Shown in pieces: positions 44,517-55,123 of a stretch of 64,000 nt of DNA. The stretch lies in NCBI GenBank assembly GCA_018398815.1, contig CM031607.1:86906149-86970148 (forward strand). The letters run 5' to 3'. Position 1 is the stretch's first letter. Each line of letters starts with the position of its first letter. Source of the stretch: Conus ventricosus. Lineage: Eukaryota > Mollusca > Gastropoda > Neogastropoda > Conidae. The translations under genes were made by a program, and so were the position numbers. Below the pieces are notes generated by a model. That model was given only the letters and a program-made list of their open reading frames with translations. It did no database searches and was not told the DNA's origin.

Positions 44517-45617
44517 GTGAGAGTAGTATTCCACCTGTCATTTTAATCATGTGAAATGTCTGCTGGTACCTGCATACTGCTGCCTGGAGATTCTACTTGG
44601 TAAATAGCAGACCGTGTTCTTCAGCCAATCAGGAATCCTTAATGTCATATTACATTTCAATTGAGCGGTTTTTTTTTCCATCTTCTAATTACTTGAAGGC
44701 ATCCTCAGTTCCTTTCTAATAGCATAATATTCTTCATTCTATAGTAGTGGTAGGTTTTGAAAAGGGGTTTTATAAAATGTGTTTTGCAAAGTGGTGTTTA
44801 TCATATTTAGATAGATCTTCTCTACCTGATTAAAATGATGTATGATAGAAGTCTGTATCATAATGAACGAAAAGTTATATTTTTTTGCAATTTTTGGACT
44901 TTAGAGTTTAACAAATTTTTGTCCATTTTTACAAATGCGTAACAAGATGATAGTAAGCCACAGAGATCTCATGCTCCTGCTTTTCGATCTTTACATACAT
45001 CCAGTTCAACACACAAAATAAATCAAACACCAAATGATTCATTAACTTTTTTGCAATATGCCCTGAGAATGATCGCGGCGCCTGACTTACCAATTGGCAA
45101 CGTGGGGTGAAAATACTTGTGGCAAGCGATCTGTCACTCAGGTCACGTCGTGAGATTGATAGCGACGGTCTTCTGAAAATAAATATGACCAAATTTACCA
45201 GAGAATTTTTAAGCGGTGGTGTCAGCGTACAGATACAGTCCTTCCTATGTCACATCATACCAGTTAGCAAGCTACTAACAGTCAATTTCATTGGTTAATT
45301 TGAAGAGAAAGCAACCAACCTGTTGGTGTCTTCAAGCACTGATTCAGCGCTGCTTGTTCGAAGTATGTCATTTTCAACTCAATCAAACAACAACAAAATA
45401 GTAATTATTTTGACTTTTAAAACATTTATCATCAAGAAGATGAAAGATAGCTTTATTTCACTGTACAAAAATAAAGTCACTGCCAGAACACACTTGCAGC
45501 GACCCGAATGGCTGCAGCTGGGCTTTATTACACAGGTGGGGGTGAAATGGTCACAGAGTGTCTTTGTAACAGAGCACTACTTTCGCCATGCTTTGCCTAA
45601 CAGGTTGCATGCCGTAT

Positions 45618-45957
45618 GTCATGGGTCACTAGGGATATGTCCGTTTTGTCAAAGAATAGTTCCTTGCTGTAAGTCATGGGTCATTAGGGATATGTCCGTT
45701 TTGTCAAAGAATAGTTTCTTGCTGTAAGTCATGGGTCATTAGGGATATGTCCGTTTTGTCAAAGAATAGTTCCTTGCTGTAAGTCATGGGTCATTAGGGA
45801 TATGTCCGTTTTGTCAAAGAATAGTTCCTTGCTGTAAGTCATGGGTCATTAGGGATATGTCTGTTTTGTCAAAGAATAGTTCCTTGCTGTAAGTCATGGG
45901 TCATTAGGGATATGTCCGTTTTGTCAAAGAATAGTTCCTTGCTGTAAGTCATGGGTC
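45618..45957 (+). repeat. 55 bp tandem repeat, about 6.2 copies
   Basis: Units start at GTCATGGGTCATTAGGG at 45618, 45673, 45728, 45783, 45838, 45893 and a partial one at 45948, an exact 55 bp period. Units differ by only one or two bases, so the array is young. Each unit contains a near splice-donor sequence CTGTAAGT. No spacers intervene. Confidence 0.95.
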
Positions 45958-46989
45958 TGCATTGACCTGTGCCCTTTTTTTCTGAAGGAACTAAACATTG
46001 TTGTTTATCATGGTTTTGTATGAACCCAGGAAAATTGGTGGTAAATGTTGCAGCATAGAATGGAATTCTAGTGCATATGTGAGGCAAACTGATGTATGTG
46101 AAGATTGCAAATGACAAGTGAAGGAATTCTACTTTCATGGAAGTGATTCAAAGTTGCTTCTTTCTTTGTTTCAGTATAATTATGCATGGTCATGTGAATA
46201 GCTCATCCTTACAGGTACTCATGTGCATGTGCCTGCCATATGTAGCTTTGAACATCATGTTTATCATGCATGTTGCTATGATGTAAATGTGCTCTCATAG
46301 GGATTTGTGTGTATGTGTGCATATGTGTGTGTGTGTTGTGTTGATGGTGGTGGTGTGTATGTTTGAGTCCTCAAGGGGCTGCCAAGGCTCTTTCTGTACA
46401 CACAACTCCCCAGCGTTCTGGAAGTTCTGTACAAGTGACTTCATCTTTCCTGTTCCTGTTTGTGACCCTTTTTAGTTTATGTCATTTTTCATTGTAGATG
46501 TAATGTCATTCACTGTTTTTCTGCCTTTATCAAACATTCTGATGTCTTTATTCTGGAAATTCTTTTTCCATTTTTGCTCCCACTCACAAATCATGACCTC
46601 CTTGTTTTTCTTTTTTGGGTTTTTTTTTTCTCCAGGCGATTTGGTAGTGAAGATTGTGCACTGTCTAGAGCGGACTCTAGCAGTCCAGTCTGCATTGTCT
46701 GCATACATGGCCTTTTTCTTGTATTTTGTGTGATGTTTAAGTGTTGTTTATTATTTTCTTTGAGTTTGTTGTTATTGTCGTTGACATCTTCGAGGGAGAA
46801 ATGAAGGAAAGGCCTGGTGCTGTGAGCTCAGCCCAGTTTTATCTGCTGTTAGGATGTCAACAGTCTTCCTACCCTGTCTTGATTTGATTTTGTTGTTTGC
46901 GTCATCTTTCACAGAATGTCATGTTTTTCAATGGACTCACTGCCTTGGGCTATGACTTTTTTCCCCTGCATGCTTATGTTTTGTGGGTG

Positions 46990-47004
46990 GTTTAGTCACT
47001 TGAT

Positions 47005-47039
<35 letters not shown>

Positions 47040-47050
47040 ACGCGCGCGCG
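46990..47050 (+). repeat. (GT)n/(GC)n microsatellite
   Basis: GT repeat continuing into CGCGCGCG, a classic alternating purine-pyrimidine tract. Confidence 0.9.
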
Positions 47051-47060
47051 TGCGCATGAG

Positions 47061-47295
47061 CAGTTTCAGTTTCAGTTTCATCAAGGAGGCGTCACTGCGT
47101 GTGGACTAGTCCATATACACTACACCACATCGGCAAAGTTTTGAGACCACACTATGCATGATTTTGAGCTGATTGATAAATGAATCAACAACTGATATGA
47201 GAGAATTGAAGAAGAGGGTCTTGTGGCTATGACTCGGCGGATGTCTGACCTACACATTATTAGCCCAACGCGCTGGTCAGACCTTGAGTGCCTAC
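47061..47295 (+). repeat. SINE-like repeat
   Basis: It starts CAGTTTCAGTTTCAGTTTCA, then TCAAGGAGGCGTCACTGCGT and CATATACACTACACCACATC, and ends AACGCGCTGGTCAGACCTTG. To my recognition this is a widespread molluscan SINE type; it supports a mollusc origin for the window. It sits between two GT tracts in intron 1. Confidence 0.65.
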
Positions 47296-47339
47296 CTAAG
47301 ATTTTTGTTTGTTTTTTTGTTTTGTTTTTTTTGTTTGTA

Positions 47340-47536
47340 TGTGTGCGTAGTGAATGTGCACATGTGTGTATGGATGTATGGGCACAGGCCCATGTGTGTG
47401 CGTTGGCGCATGTGTGTGTGTGTGTGTGTGTGTGCGTGTATGTGTGTGTGTGCGCAATCGCATGCGTGTGTGCGCGTTTGTGTGTGCATGTGTACACGCA
47501 TGTGTATGGTGTTTGTGTGTGTATGTGTGCATGCAT

Positions 47537-47603
<67 letters not shown>

Positions 47604-48125
47604 CCTGCATGGATGTATGCATGTGTGTGAGTGCAGAAGTGCGTGTGCATGTGTGTGTGTGTGTAATTTGTACATATGCGAGTTTGTGTGAGCACACACA
47701 CGTATCTGCATATGTATATGTACATATATCTGTGTATATGTATGTATCTTTGTATGTGGGCGTGTACGCATATGCGTGTGTAAATGCTTTTGTGCGTTCA
47801 TGTTTATGCGTGTATGTGCGCACGTGTGGACGCGCACATGTACTCACCTGTATATGTGTATGCGAACGTACACGCACACGTTTTTGTGTGTGTGTGTGCG
47901 TACGTTGTGTGTGTGTGCGAGTGCATGTGTGTGCATGCACGTGCGCACGCAGGCACGCGCATGTATGTGTGTAAGTGTAGTGACTGCATGCGTGAATGTT
48001 CAGAAGATGACTTGGGATCAAGTCACGCATGCGCATGTTTGTGTGTGTACATGCATGTGTGTGTGTGTGTTTGTGTGTGCTTGTGTGTGAGTGTATGTAT
48101 ATGTGTGTGTGCACGTGTGTTACAT
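47340..48125 (+). repeat. Long GT-rich low-complexity tract
   Basis: Nearly 800 bp of GT/GC/AT alternating sequence, with a pure (GT)n core at about 47538-47598. All long frames on either strand here (Cys/Val or His/Thr repeats) are artefacts of the dinucleotide pattern. The tract ends exactly where the LINE 3' end begins. Confidence 0.9.
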
Positions 48126-50695
48126 TAACCTTAACTGTGCCTCTTGTTTAAAAAAACACTTTTCTGGCATGGTTTCAACGACTTTGTCTTTTTTAATCTT
48201 GTTCATTCACATTTTACCCACCGGCAAAATTTTGTCAATCCGTGCTTAATTATGTGAAGATGTCTTTTCATATAACACAACCAGCACGTCTTTTGGGGAC
48301 AAATGTCATTTCTTGCCAGTTGCCTACCTTTGAGAAAATCATATTTTCATTTTCTTACCAAAATCGTCTTACTGATGGACGTTCAAAGAAAAAGTGTTGG
48401 ATGGTATCCACAGTGTCTGGACGATGGTCACATGAAACAGACTGGCATACACCCATTTTTTGTAACAAAATATTTGTGGGGTAAAATATTATGCAATAGT
48501 TTCCATCGCAACTCATGTAATGATACTTCTTTTGTTGCATATCTTGGTATATGCCATGCCTTTCCACTAAAACTCATATTTCGTTTTCTGCTCCTAAATC
48601 TACGGCATGTGGTTAATGGTTTGTTATTACGTTTGTTATTAATCTTTTTCAGCAGATATTCCTTGATGTTTTCATTTTGCGTGCAATTGCAGCTACGGCG
48701 TGTGGGGTTAATGGCATTTTATTACTCTTTTTCAGCAGGTGTTCCTTGATTTGTTTTAGTTTTGCATTGAAGTGGTCTGCGTCAGAGGAACCATGATTCT
48801 CTGTGCAGTCCAGCTTCGTGGTATGGCATTTAGTAGAGCGTTGCATAGAAACATGTGTTATTGCACAGTTTTGGTCAAATACGTCGTGTAGTTCCACTAA
48901 AGCTGAAAGACGCTTTTGCTGTGTTTTAGCGAGATAATTTATTGTGATGAGACCTTCATCCCACCATTTTTCGATGTTAAGGACCTTACGTTTATATTTG
49001 ATATGCTTATTGTAAAGGAGATATTGTGTTCCAACATATTTTGCTAACACACTATCTCTCTCTCTGCTTTAAGTTTGTTGCCTTGGTAAATTAGTAGAAC
49101 TTCTTTCCAAAAATTATTTTCGATTAGAGAGATCCTTCGTATATCTTTGAAGATCAGTTTATTTCAAATAAATCTTCAGCTGAGGCAACTCTACCAAAAT
49201 GCCAAAAGGGGATGAGGCACCAACTGTCAGTTCTGTGGTAATATCGCCCTGTCCACTGTAAATTAAATACATTTTGCTGTTCAGTCGTGTCAACCATTCT
49301 TTACCCTTGCATGACTTTTCTTTTAATCTTTTAAAAAGCTTTTCTGTTACTCTGTTTTCCTGTTAACTTTCATTAGAATTTCCTTTGGCAGTCGAATTGA
49401 CTGCATAAGTAAAACAAAGGCTAAAGGAGGAAACAGACATCCTTGTCTTACACCACAATTAACCTCAAAACTCCAATATCCAGCCCCATGTTTTATGTGA
49501 TTTACAGTCTTCTTTAACATAATTCAGATGCATTTCTTAACAGTCAGGATCAAATCTAAATGGTTTGAGTGTTTTCAGTTGACATAATTTTGCTATGGAA
49601 TCGAATGCTTTTGACTTGTCAAGCACTAATAAAAAAAAAAACCTGCTTCACCTGTTTTGCTTACTTAATTGATCACTTCACCAATTGTACGAATGATTGT
49701 AATTATATTTCGATCATTCAAATATCCAACTTCATCTTTGCTGGTCAAATGTAGTATAACACCAATTATTCTCTGTGCCATAACTTTCACTAGAATTTTA
49801 TTGTCGAGTGTTTGTTAAGGTAATAGATCTCCAGTTTGTCAGATACTCTGTATCCAATTCCTTGCCTGTATAAGTGTTTTTATAATACTTTGGTACTGAG
49901 TGTAAGATTACTTTTCTTTCTGAAAGGATTGGTTGAAGAGGTGGTACGATGTCTTTTAATTCAGGCCAGAAAAATTTCGCTCATATTTAGTGCTGATCCA
50001 TTTTGCATGCTATGTAAAGTTTAGGATGCTTTATTAACAGTGACTAGATCTTCACTCGAGTTGGAGTCACTGAGACAAGGAATATCTTCTCCAGTGACAA
50101 AAGTCATGTGTAGCGTCAGTCATATTTATAGCATCAGTCTTTTGATTACAAAGATTTCTGTTGAAAGTTACCTGTTCTATCATTTTGGTCTGGTCAGTGA
50201 TTGTGATCCCAGATTCTGATATCAGACAAGTTATTACATTTAAAAAAAAATTTCCTTACCTCTTCAAGGTTACAGAAATGTTTGGTGTTTTTCTGTCTTT
50301 CTTCAATCCATAGTACTCTTGATCTAATTTGGCTCCTTTCGGGTTTTTTTTTGCATGTCTTGTAACTCTAGTTTATGTTGATTGCTTAATTAATAAACCA
50401 TTCTATAAGCTTGTATGTCCAGCATCTTTTGTTATGAAAGATTCTCTGTCATGAAGTCCTTTTTGCAGATCTAACCTATCATTTCTTCGACAACAAGGTA
50501 ATTGTTTGCCAAAACCAACACAATAATTACACATTTTGGATTTGTAAGTTCCTGTTTATCAACAGAATTTATGAGTTCATGGTTGTTTATGCAGTTATCT
50601 AGTAATGCATTGATTTTTTATATATTTTTTTTTTACAAAATGATGATGTAAGAGATTAATCCTCCAGTACCCAGTACCTCTTCTGAACTTGGGAC
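48126..50695 (-). mobile_element. L1-like LINE, 5'-truncated and decayed
   Basis: On the minus strand the order is endonuclease end and linker (50695 to about 50270), RT with a DKSKAFDSI block (about 49600), GVRQGCLFPPLAFVL (about 49415-49460), a degraded catalytic box near 49230, and a C-terminal part with KWWDEGLITINYL (48649-49050) and DTVDTIQHFFFERP (about 48370-48420). Stops and frame changes are frequent. The GVRQGC motif points to the L1/Tx1 side of LINE diversity rather than CR1/jockey. A second copy of the endonuclease-linker part begins at 63420. Confidence 0.8.
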
Positions 50696-50699
50696 ATCT

Positions 50700-51690
50700 C
50701 CCGAGTAACATAGGGTCATTGGACAGTTTCTACGACAGTTATTTATGACCGTTAAAAACCGTTAACAACACGTATCCCCCTAAAAACGATCAAAAATACA
50801 ATCTTTTCTGATGTTGGCGGCAAAGGGAGTCGTCGGATCGCCACCAAACTTGGCATGAGTCTAGAGGGACATACTGTGGATAACACTGGGTCATTCGATA
50901 GCTTTTATGACCGTTATTTATCACCGTTAAAAAGCGTTATTTTCTAAATTTAGACCTTTCTTGATGAAATTTCGTTTACAGGTGTAGTTTTAAATGCTGA
51001 ACAATGATATACAACTTACACGAACCGAAACTTAAAATTGACCGTTAAAAACCGTTATTATATAAATTTAGACCGTTCTTGATGAAATTCGGTATACAGA
51101 TGCAGTTTTACACGCTGAACAATCATATACAACTTACACGAACGGAAACTTAAAATTGAGCGTAAAAAACCGTTAAGATCCGTTATTTTCTAAATTTAGA
51201 CCTTTCTTGATGAAATTTGGTATACAGGTGCAGTTTTACACTCTGATCAATGATAGACAACTAATATGAACAGAAACTTAAAATTGACCGTTAAAGACCG
51301 TTATTATATAAATTTAGACCGTTCTTGATGAAATTCGGTATACAGGTGCAGTTTACCACGCTGAACAATGATATGCAACTTACACGAACGGAAACTTAAA
51401 AATTGACCGTTAAAAACCGTTATTATATAAATTTAGACCGTTCCTGTTGAAATTCAGTATACATATGCAGTTTTACACGCTGAACAATGATATACAACTT
51501 ACACGAACGGAAACTTAAAATTGAGCGTAAAAAACCGTTAAGATCCGTTTATTTTCTAAATTTAGACCTTTCTTGATAAAATTTGGTATACAGGTGAAGT
51601 TTTACATGCTGATCAATCATAGACAACTAATATGAACAGAAAATTAAAATTGACTGTTAAAAACCGTTAATGTCTAAATTTAGAGATGGT
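50700..51690 (+). repeat. Satellite array with alternating 118 and 129 bp units
   Basis: Units carry ACCGTTAAAAACCGTTA, AATTTAGACC, TTCTTGATGAAATT, a GGTATACAGGTGCAG segment and ACGAACGGAAACTTAAAATT. The AAATTTAGACC landmark recurs at 50945, 51063, 51192, 51310, 51428, 51557 and 51675, giving spacings 118, 129, 118, 118, 129, 118. Two unit types (TATATAAATTTAG and TTTTCTAAATTTAG) alternate imperfectly. The array runs straight into a Helitron coding remnant and may be part of that element. Confidence 0.9.
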
Positions 51691-53240
51691 AGTCTGCAGA
51701 GGATTTCAGAAATACACCGAAGTTATGATGCTCTGCAATACCCTCTGATTTTTGTCTGTCAACAAGAGCCATGGTCAGACATTTTCATCCCGTGGGGCAG
51801 ATCTGACCGTTCCGTGTTTTACACATGGAATGTTTCTACGTTGCAGCATCACGAATTGGAAGCGCAGAAACACTGACTATACTTGCGCCAAACAGGGAGA
51901 CCAGAAATGTTGTCAACCCAGAGGCCCTCCAATAGACATAATACATCGTGAAAATGCAATCTTTTCACAGAGTTGTCATGTTTGAGTTGGGTTCAACGTC
52001 CATGCCAAAATCAAGGATATGCAGACAGCTGGTCCGTCACATTAGCCTGACACCTGCGGGGCCAGAGTGGACATCGCGGTGAACTATGGTTATTTGAGCT
52101 GAAAAATTCCACGTGAAAATTTCCAAGATCAAACCGGGATTGGAAGCCACGACCTTTGGATCATGAGTCCAGCGCCTTATCCACTAGGTTATGGCGGCCC
52201 CCACAGAGTTGTCATTTTGGAGCACTTCAATCGAGGAATTGAGAATGCATAGATAAGTTCATTAAGTACAGGCATCGCTCTATCGACTGTGTATCGTATT
52301 ACGAAAACAAAATTGTCAGGTAAAATTGATTGAGAGGCAAGAAGGTCATACAGCAGGGTGAGGACAGCTACCCCAAGTACAGAGACACGAGGAGTCTGAT
52401 GGAGGACATACTGGGACTGTGTCGCTTGGGCAGAGAGAAATCATCGTCACCAACCAGTGGGTTGTCCCCTACAACCCTTACCTCCTACATTAGTTCAACT
52501 GCCACATCAATGTGGAAATATGCAGTAGCATAAAATCCATCAAGTACGTCCTGAAGTATTCCACAAGGCCACAGACCAAGCTGTCTTCCAACTCCAAGCC
52601 ACTCAGGCAGGTGAAGGAGCAGCTCAACAACCTCCAGTCGTTGATGAGATCCAAATGTGCCAGAATGCCCGCTAGGTTGGCAGCATCGAGGCGACCTGGA
52701 GACTCCTGGGATTTGACCTGCATGAGCGCCACCCCATGGTGCAGAGACCAGCTGTCCATTTGGAGATTGGACAATGGGTCTACTTCAATCCACACAACAC
52801 AGCGCAAAGAGCACAAGGCTCTCCCCCAGAAGCAACCCTTACCGCCATCTTTAGCCTATGCTTTCAAGACCAACAGCACGAGAGCTGAAGTACGTAGAAG
52901 TCCCTGAGCACTTCACATGGATGTCCACTCAGAATAGGTGGGAGAAACGACAAAGGGCACTGCAATCCGGCGATTGTACAGTGTCAGTCCTCGCCAGGGA
53001 GAGTGCTACTTCTTGAGGCTTCTACTCAACGTTATGAAAGGACCCCGTTCATATGAGGAGCTGAAGATTGTCAATGGCTATGTCCACAACATTTTTTCGA
53101 GATGCTTGCAATTCTCTTGGACTCCTAGAAGATGACCGGCGTCTACAACTTGCCCTGGAGGAAGCCTCCATCTCTCAGAGACCCTACTGCTGTGTGACTT
53201 CTGTATTATCCAGATACTATTATCCAGAATCAGTGTACAG
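51670..53240 (+). pseudogene. Helitron helicase remnant
   Basis: EIHRSYDALQYPLIF at 51706-51755 is the block before the helicase domain of animal Helitrons. NQWVVPYNPYL and FNCHINVEICSSIKSIKYVL follow at about 52453-52555. Further blocks include GSIEATWRLLGFDLHERHP, WVYFNPHNTAQRAQ (about 52680-52815), RQGECYFLRLLLNVMKGPRS (52938-53135) and LGLLEDDRRLQLALEEASIS (53068-53190). The order matches the family. Frameshifts, stops and a 480 bp insertion destroy it. Walker motifs of the helicase lie downstream of the retained part and are missing. Confidence 0.8.
51865..52345 (+). repeat. 480 bp repeat R, copy 1 (within Helitron)
   Basis: It starts CAGAAACACTGACTATAC, ends GATTGAGAGGCAAGAAGG, and is a diverged direct repeat of 53238-53719. 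It contains a tRNA-like segment on the minus strand (about 52126-52200) and, near its end, a degraded Tc1-like helix-turn-helix reading. Confidence 0.85.
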
Positions 53241-53719
53241 AAACACTGACTATACTTGCGCCAAACAGGGAGACCAGAAATGTTGTCTACCCAGAGGCCC
53301 TCCAATAGACATGATACATCGTGAAAATAGAATCTTTTCACAGAGTTGTCATGTTTGAGTTGGATTTAACGTCCGTGCCCAAATCAAGGATATGCAGATG
53401 GCTGGTCAGTCACATTAGCCTGACACCTGCAGGGCCAGGGTGGACATCGGGGTGAACTATGGTCATTTTAGCTGGAAACATTCCACGTGAAAATTTCCAA
53501 GACCAAACCGGGATTCGAAACCACGACATTTGGATCATGAGTCCAGTGCCTTATCCACTAGGTTATGGCGGCCCCTACAGAGTTGTCATTTTGGAGCACT
53601 TCAATCAAGGAATTGAGAATACATCGGTAAGTTCACAAAGTACAGACATAACTCTATGGACTGTGTATCGTATTACGAAAAACATTCGTGATGGAAAACA
53701 GATTGAGAGGCAAGAAGGG
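53238..53719 (+). repeat. 480 bp repeat R, copy 2 (within Helitron)
   Basis: Direct repeat of 51865-52345. Near its end the plus strand reads TVYRITKNIRDGKQIERQEG, then SGRPKKW, like the N-terminal DNA-binding part of a Tc1/mariner transposase, so a fragment of such a transposon forms part of the repeat. Confidence 0.85.
53501..53575 (-). repeat. tRNA-like SINE head (pol III box A and B)
   Basis: The minus strand reads a cloverleaf-like sequence: box A-like TAACCTAGTGG, an anticodon arm TGGA-CTCATGA-TCCA (anticodon CAT), and box B-like GGTTTCGAATCCC. A diverged second copy lies at about 52126-52200 in the other R repeat. It has no proper acceptor stem pairing that I can confirm and lies in a repeat, so it is a tRNA-derived SINE part, not a tRNA gene. 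Confidence 0.7.
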
Positions 53720-53870
53720 AGTGGGCGTCCGAAAAAATGGGTGAAGTAGATAGGAGGCTGGGGCAATTGGTTCAGCATGGGAAAAACGAAACAAACCCAA
53801 GCTGAATTTTATTGTATTGTCTTTTAAGTGGTGAGAGAGAGGGGTGGCCTGAAAATTATTGTACAGATAA

Positions 53871-53899
53871 ACCCGAGCGAAGCCGGGTACACCGGCTAG
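53871..53899 (+). other. Helitron 3' end: hairpin plus CTAG
   Basis: ACCCG pairs with CGGGT around the loop AGCGAAGC, then ACACCGG and CTAG. The next base is T, as expected for insertion into an A-T site. A (TA)n tract follows. Confidence 0.85.
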
Positions 53900-54017
53900 T
53901 ATATATATATATATATGTTTTTTTTTTCAGTGTCGGTTAAATGTAGGACAGTGGTTTGGGGGAGTATGAACATTGAATCAATGAATTTGTGAATTGAAAC
54001 TCTGGTATGATACACAG

Positions 54018-54301
54018 GGGGACTTGAGAACCAGGAGGTGCCCAGATTGCATGAGACCGACAACCTGCCTGTTTCTTGGGCATCATCTACTTTTAATGCT
54101 GCTGCTGCTGCTGCTGCGACAAGAGTTGCAGGTGAATTGAGCTCAACCTCTCCGGAACAGAGGTCTGGGAATGGGGGTACCTCTGCGCCAGGAGGGACCC
54201 CTGACGCCTCTCACTCCTCCTCCACATCAAGGGAGCATGGAGGAGAGAGGGATGATGGTGGTGGGAATCGTGAAAGATTGTCCAGAGCAACAGAAAGACA
54301 G
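54018..54301 (+). CDS. IAP gene, exon 2 (low-complexity linker)
   Basis: The acceptor TGATACACAG ends at 54017 and the donor GTATGG starts at 54302. Phase 1 from exon 1 joins to read G-GLENQEVPRLHETDNLPVSW, then a run of seven Ala encoded by GCT/GCG, and a Ser/Gly/Thr/Glu-rich stretch ending RLSRATERQ. It finishes in phase 0, and the BIR exon at 60954 starts in phase 0. The Ala run (GCT)n is a coding microsatellite and could vary between individuals. The segment is probably a disordered spacer before the BIR domain. No stop codon occurs in the 94 codons. Confidence 0.7.
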
Positions 54302-55123
54302 GTATGGCTTGTGAGTGTGTGTGTGTGTGTGTATGTTGAGAATTTTTGCTACTGTTGCCATCTCTTTTCCTCTTCATTCTCTCTCTCTCTCTCCCTCCGG
54401 GGGTTGCAACCTTGCCGTGGTTGGAGGGCTTGCGTGGTCCTGTGATCCCTTAGGCTTTGCTGGCGGGGGCATCAATACGTGAAGATAGGCTGTTTTTTTT
54501 TTAAAAACTGCTTCTAGGCCTGAGAAGTCAAGATGCTGTCTGGCCTAAGCATAACGTGGTAAGGAGTTGATGCCCCTGGTAGGGCTTCCCATGTCAGATA
54601 GGCTAAGGGTGAGGATCCTGACTAATAGTAACCTGCCGTTCTCCTTTTCTTGTTTTCTGCCTTTCTTATTTGGCTCTTTTCTATCTTCGTCTCCCCTTCA
54701 AGTCTTCTTTTCCACACTCCTTTTCTCTCTGTGGTCTTCTTAAGATCCGCCGCGTTTGCCGTGCGGTGCGACCTGTGTCGGAGGGGAATGAGATCCTGGT
54801 GATTGAGAGGGCCAGCGCTCTCAACACATCACTTTGGCTCGGACCTCTCCTAGACAGGGGGTACACTCTGGCCCGGGCGTACTAATCGGCTCCCCCATCT
54901 TGGGGCTGGGTGAAGACAGGCAGTTCCCCTGCTGGCCAAGTTAACCCCTGCAGTGCTTGGCTTACTGCTCCGGAGTTGAGCATGATCAGGGGGGATAGGG
55001 TTAGTGGCGTTCTGTTTGTCGTATATCTCTCCTGAAGCCTGGAAGGGGTCAAGACAGTGATTTCTTGGCTCTGGCCCCTTAGTTGGACTCCAAGGTGGGT
55101 GGGTAAGGGAGAGACGAAATATA

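Larger units (their letters stand above)
51660..53899 (+). mobile_element. Helitron remnant with intact 3' terminus
   Basis: Helicase-protein pieces read on the plus strand. The 3' end is diagnostic: a short hairpin ACCCG-AGCGAAGC-CGGGT (53871-53888), 7 bases, then CTAG at 53896-53899 followed by T. Two 480 bp direct repeats (51865-52345 and 53238-53719) interrupt the coding region. The 5' TC terminus was not located; the satellite array at 50.7-51.7 kb may belong to the element. Confidence 0.8.
44517..54017 (+). other. Intron 1 of IAP gene (9.5 kb), filled with repeats
   Basis: The donor is GTGAGAG and the acceptor TGATACACAG. Contents in order: unremarkable DNA to 45617, a 55 bp tandem array, GT tracts, a SINE, an L1-like LINE (- strand), a satellite array and a Helitron. 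No other exon could be placed. A pyrimidine tract ending CTCCAG at about 46637 is followed by an open frame, but no donor was found. Confidence 0.5.

Noticed and set aside
45323..45727. 134-codon frame upstream of the IAP second exon
   Set aside because: Its 3' third runs through the 55 bp tandem array and the rest shows no motif.
45618..45957. CRISPR-like regular repeats
   Set aside because: Units are contiguous with no spacers, and the genome is eukaryotic.
46637..46735. Possible IAP exon after a CTCCAG acceptor
   Set aside because: Open frame but no GT donor in a suitable phase, and including it would break the phase-1 join between 44516 and 54018.
47120..48128. Six overlapping frames of 100-272 codons on both strands rich in Cys/Val or His/Thr
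   Set aside because: They are readings of (GT)n/(CA)n DNA; dinucleotide repeats have no stops in several frames.
53501..53575. tRNA-Met gene
   Set aside because: A and B boxes and a CAT anticodon loop are visible, but the copy sits in a repeat with a diverged twin and lacks a verified acceptor stem; a SINE head is the better reading.
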